The position numbers and the translations under genes are program-made. Under the pieces are notes generated by a model, which made no database searches, was not told the DNA's origin, and saw nothing but the letters and a program-made list of their open reading frames with translations. From an uncultured Treponema sp. (lineage in GTDB: Bacteria; Spirochaetota; Spirochaetia; Treponematales; Treponemataceae), in the NCBI GenBank assembly GCA_937923945.1, contig CALDWC010000162.1:1-7966 (forward strand): DNA of 7,966 bases. The letters run 5' to 3'. The stretch's first letter is position 1, and the number at the start of each line of letters is the position of its first letter. Of this stretch, positions 5,992 through 7,966 are shown one piece after another.

Positions 5992-6515
5992 AATTTTTTT
6001 GCTTCCGGACGTACCGAACCAACACCTTCATAGGCGAGTAACCGCTGCTTCCGAAAAACACCGGCGTTGTACTCACCGATATTTCCGTTTGCTCGAATCA
6101 CCCGGTGACACGGCACGATAATCGCAAGATTATTTTTTCCCGTAGCGGAACCGACTGCAAGTGCGTGTGCTTCTTTTTTGTTTTTGCGTTCTAAGTACCG
6201 TTCAATATCACTATACGCACGCGTTTGCCCGTACGGAATTTTTAAAATTGCTTTCCATACTTCAATTTGAAAATCGGAACCGATGAGTTCAAACTCCGGC
6301 GTAAAATCGGGACAGTGTCCTGAAAAATAAATATGGAGCCATCGCTCGGTGAGGTTAAAGATATCGTTATTCGCTTGTTTTTCCGATACGGTGCCGGATT
6401 GCTGTTTTAACGGGGCGAAACGCTTTGTTCCGAAAAAAACTCCGATCAGTTTTCCGCCCGATGCGGAAAGGGTTATGGCTCCTAACGGTGAAATAATCGT
6501 ACGATATTGACTCAT
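5988..6515 (-). CDS. ogt: Methylated-DNA--protein-cysteine S-methyltransferase
   Basis: Suicide repair protein that moves the alkyl group from O6-alkylguanine (and O4-alkylthymine) to its own cysteine. The 175-residue product has the family layout: an N-terminal domain (1-80), FQIEVWKAILKIPYGQTRAYSDI (82-104) with conserved Y101, and the active-site PCHRV (135-139) with acceptor C136 and H137, then GEYNAG and RLLAYE with E163. One oddity: in the ARAVG motif the DNA-intercalating 'arginine finger' (R128 in human MGMT) is replaced by L119 (HALAVG). I chose the ATG at 6513-6515 because the family begins at this point; the in-frame ATG at 6597-6599 would add 28 unrelated residues and begins 3 bp from repeat copy 4. 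Neither start has a strong ribosome binding site. First gene of an operon with the urea transporter and HAD hydrolase. Confidence 0.88.
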   Translation of the reverse strand: MSQYRTIISPLGAITLSASGGKLIGVFFGTKRFAPLKQQSGTVSEKQANNDIFNLTERWLHIYFSGHCPDFTPEFELIGSDFQIEVWKAILKIPYGQTRAYSDIERYLERKNKKEAHALAVGSATGKNNLAIIVPCHRVIRANGNIGEYNAGVFRKQRLLAYEGVGSVRPEAKKL

Positions 6516-6602
6516 ATTTTGTAGATTAACACATTTTGATACATAATTCAACCGGTTATAGTCGCCGAAAATAATATCGGTAAAAATTTTTTCACACATA
6601 TA

Positions 6603-6686
6603 GGAAGCACTGATTAATTCAATCGAGAATTGAGGGTATCTTTCATGACTTTAAAAAACGGCGTCAAGCCTTTAATCAGCGTTGCC
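6603..6686 (+). repeat. MITE-like dispersed repeat, copy 4 (84 bp, minimal form)
   Basis: Left shared block at 6607-6631 and right shared block at 6660-6683, separated by only 28 bp, so nearly the whole interior seen in copies 2 and 3 is missing. The ends are imperfect inverted repeats (GGAAGCACTGATTAA against GGCAACGCTGATTAA). No target duplication is visible (TATA against AATT). It lies between ogt and the divergent pgpH-like gene, just upstream of that gene's promoter. Confidence 0.75.
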
Positions 6687-6716
6687 AATTGCATTTAATG
6701 AAATAAACTTACGCTC

Positions 6717-6745
6717 TTGATAAAAAGAAAAAAAAGAGGTATACT
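6717..6745 (+). promoter_or_regulatory. Sigma70-type promoter of the pgpH-like gene
   Basis: TTGATA (6717-6722), a 17-bp spacer and TATACT (6740-6745), each one base from consensus. Transcription would begin near 6752, giving a leader of about 60 nt before the ATG at 6814. The promoter lies 30 bp to the right of repeat copy 4 and is not part of it. Confidence 0.7.
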
Positions 6746-6813
6746 TTTGCTATAAATTCGGTTTTTCGCTTATTTTGTGCGGAAAGTTCCGATACAGGAA
6801 TTATAGGACGTAA

Positions 6814-7966
6814 ATGACAAAGAACAGAAAAGATATTAAAATTCAAACGACGCGTAACAGCTTGGAAAAAATCGGAGACAGTATTAAGCAAAACAGTATA
6901 TTTTACGCCTTGTCTGCAGTCAGTTTTGCAGTTTTGATGCTTGCAACGTATTTTACGTTTTTAAGCGATAGAAGTTTTTCGGCGACGAAGTTGGCGAACT
7001 TTGCGGTGGGAAAAGTTGCCGAGCACGATGTTTCGGCAAACAGAGATTTAACCTACATCAACGAAGAAGCGACCGCGTTGAAACGGCAGGAGCGAAAAGC
7101 TGAGCTTTTACCGGTATTTATTAACGATACGCAAATTACGAGTAAAGTGCTGGGAGAAGTGAATGCGTTCACTGACGGTTTTAATCGCATGGATACCTTT
7201 AAAAGCGCGTATGAGTTTGTCAATGCGGTTATTGAAAAATTCCCGACAAAATTTTCCGCAGCTGATTTTACGATTCTTACACCGATGTTTGAAAAAAACT
7301 TTGAAGAAAAAATACAAATTGTGTCGATATTGGCAAGACAAATCATGGATTTGGGAATTATAAAAATTCCCGATATTGACCTTTCCGAATATAAACAAGG
7401 TGAAATTGAACTCATTACAAAGGTAGAAAACACTCAACAGTACAGTACTATCAAGCTAAACCATTTTATAACAATCGATAAACTGCACGGTTATGTTGAA
7501 AATATACTCCGCGGAATGGGGAAGCAGGATTTAACGAACGATGTTGTCTTGATCCTCAAACGCTTTTTGGCGGAAAATATTATTTTTGATGCAGGTGAAA
7601 CCGAGCGGAGATTGCAGTCCGCAATGGCTGAAGTCGTTCCGGTTACGGTTGTTGTTCCTGCCGGTGAAGTGATTATCCGGCAAGGTTTTGTTGTTACTGA
7701 CGAGGCATATCAAAAATTGCAGCGATTGAGTCAACAAAGCTATTCGTTTGACCGGAAGCTGATTGTCGGTTGGAGTTTGTTTTTTATCATTGTGTTTTTG
7801 CTAACCTTATTTTTATTTTCAAGTAAAATTTTGGGGACGGCGCTATCGTTGAAAAATCAACTCATTTTGCTTGCAAGTGTTGACCTCGTATATCTCATTG
7901 TGTTGTGGCTTTCAAAGTTAAAAATAATACCGACGCACCTTGAGCTTATGTCCGTTATGCCGGTTA
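6814..7966 (+). CDS. PgpH/YqfF-type 7TM-HD protein, N-terminal part (cut by window edge)
   Basis: The frame is open for 384 codons to the window end. Residues 29-50 form a first membrane segment after a basic N-terminus. Residues about 60-305 are an extracytoplasmic domain of the 7TMR-HDED type, seen in its start (VGKVAEHDVSANRDLTYI, then LLPVF) and its end (FDAGETERRLQSAMAEVVP, then GEVIIRQGFVVT). New membrane segments begin at 315-336 and 348-367, the start of the expected multi-span bundle. In this family a cytoplasmic HD domain follows and, in Listeria PgpH, hydrolyses c-di-AMP; that domain lies outside this window, so the activity is inferred. An AGGA ribosome binding site precedes the ATG, which has its own promoter. 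In many genomes this gene sits before ybeY and cell-envelope genes, which cannot be checked here. Confidence 0.82.
   Translation, partial: MTKNRKDIKIQTTRNSLEKIGDSIKQNSIFYALSAVSFAVLMLATYFTFLSDRSFSATKLANFAVGKVAEHDVSANRDLTYINEEATALKRQERKAELLPVFINDTQITSKVLGEVNAFTDGFNRMDTFKSAYEFVNAVIEKFPTKFSAADFTILTPMFEKNFEEKIQIVSILARQIMDLGIIKIPDIDLSEYKQGEIELITKVENTQQYSTIKLNHFITIDKLHGYVENILRGMGKQDLTNDVVLILKRFLAENIIFDAGETERRLQSAMAEVVPVTVVVPAGEVIIRQGFVVTDEAYQKLQRLSQQSYSFDRKLIVGWSLFFIIVFLLTLFLFSSKILGTALSLKNQLILLASVDLVYLIVLWLSKLKIIPTHLELMSVMPV

Noticed and set aside
6516..6599. Longer Ogt start at the ATG at 6597-6599, adding 28 residues
   Set aside because: The extra residues do not resemble the family, no ribosome binding site precedes the ATG, and the codon lies 3 bp from repeat copy 4. 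The ATG at 6513-6515 gives a family-typical length of 175.
87..6686. CRISPR array, or DGR/retron template, as an explanation of the repeats
   Set aside because: The copies are kilobases apart with genes between them, differ in length and have inverted ends. There is no regular spacer pattern and no cas or reverse transcriptase gene.
6709..6891. 60-residue minus-strand frame in the ogt/pgpH-like intergenic region
   Set aside because: It overlaps the pgpH-like promoter and start, and its Phe-rich C-terminus comes from an A-rich stretch. No ribosome binding site or family match was seen.
7053..7737. Minus-strand open frames opposite the pgpH-like gene
   Set aside because: The plus frame is continuous and matches the 7TM-HD family; the opposite frames are shadows without ribosome binding sites or recognisable domains.

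Overview
The window looks like chromosomal DNA of an AT-rich bacterium with flagella, most likely a Treponema-type spirochete. This is inferred from the combination of FliS with a FlgN-like partner, a PgpH-type 7TM-HD protein and the general base composition. No rRNA or other decisive taxonomic marker is present, so the assignment is tentative and a Firmicute is the main alternative.

Layout: (1) 1-242 is a gene-free left edge holding a candidate outward promoter and repeat copy 1. (2) 243-1198, minus strand, is a two-gene flagellar chaperone operon, fliS followed by a FlgN-like gene. (3) 1199-1589 is the divergent intergenic region. It holds repeat copy 2, an AT-rich spacer, and a consensus promoter whose spacer is a palindromic operator. 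(4) 1590-3903, plus strand, is a metal-resistance operon: an ArsR/SmtB zinc-type sensor overlapped by a Zn/Cd/Pb-type P1B ATPase. (5) 3904-4338 is a gene-free convergent region filled by the longest and most hairpin-rich repeat, copy 3, which is nested between a second pair of inverted ends. (6) 4339-6515, minus strand, is a tightly packed operon: ogt, then a urea transporter, then a HAD hydrolase. (7) 6516-6813 is a divergent region with short repeat copy 4 and a good sigma70-type promoter. (8) 6814 to the window end is the N-terminal part of a PgpH/YqfF-type protein, cut by the window edge.

The genes are recognisable housekeeping or stress functions. FliS and the FlgN-like protein would hold flagellar subunits before export. 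The SmtB-like repressor would be released by metal and let the ATPase export it. Ogt repairs alkylated DNA, the transporter moves urea, and PgpH-type proteins hydrolyse c-di-AMP.

The least ordinary content is a family of four dispersed repeats (156, 197, 331 and 84 bp), all in the same orientation. They share conserved ends with imperfect terminal inverted repeats, differ by internal deletion or insertion of hairpin modules, and carry no ORF. They look like MITE-type non-autonomous elements and sit flush against gene ends, a ribosome binding site or promoters. I found no evidence for a new defence or enzymatic system.
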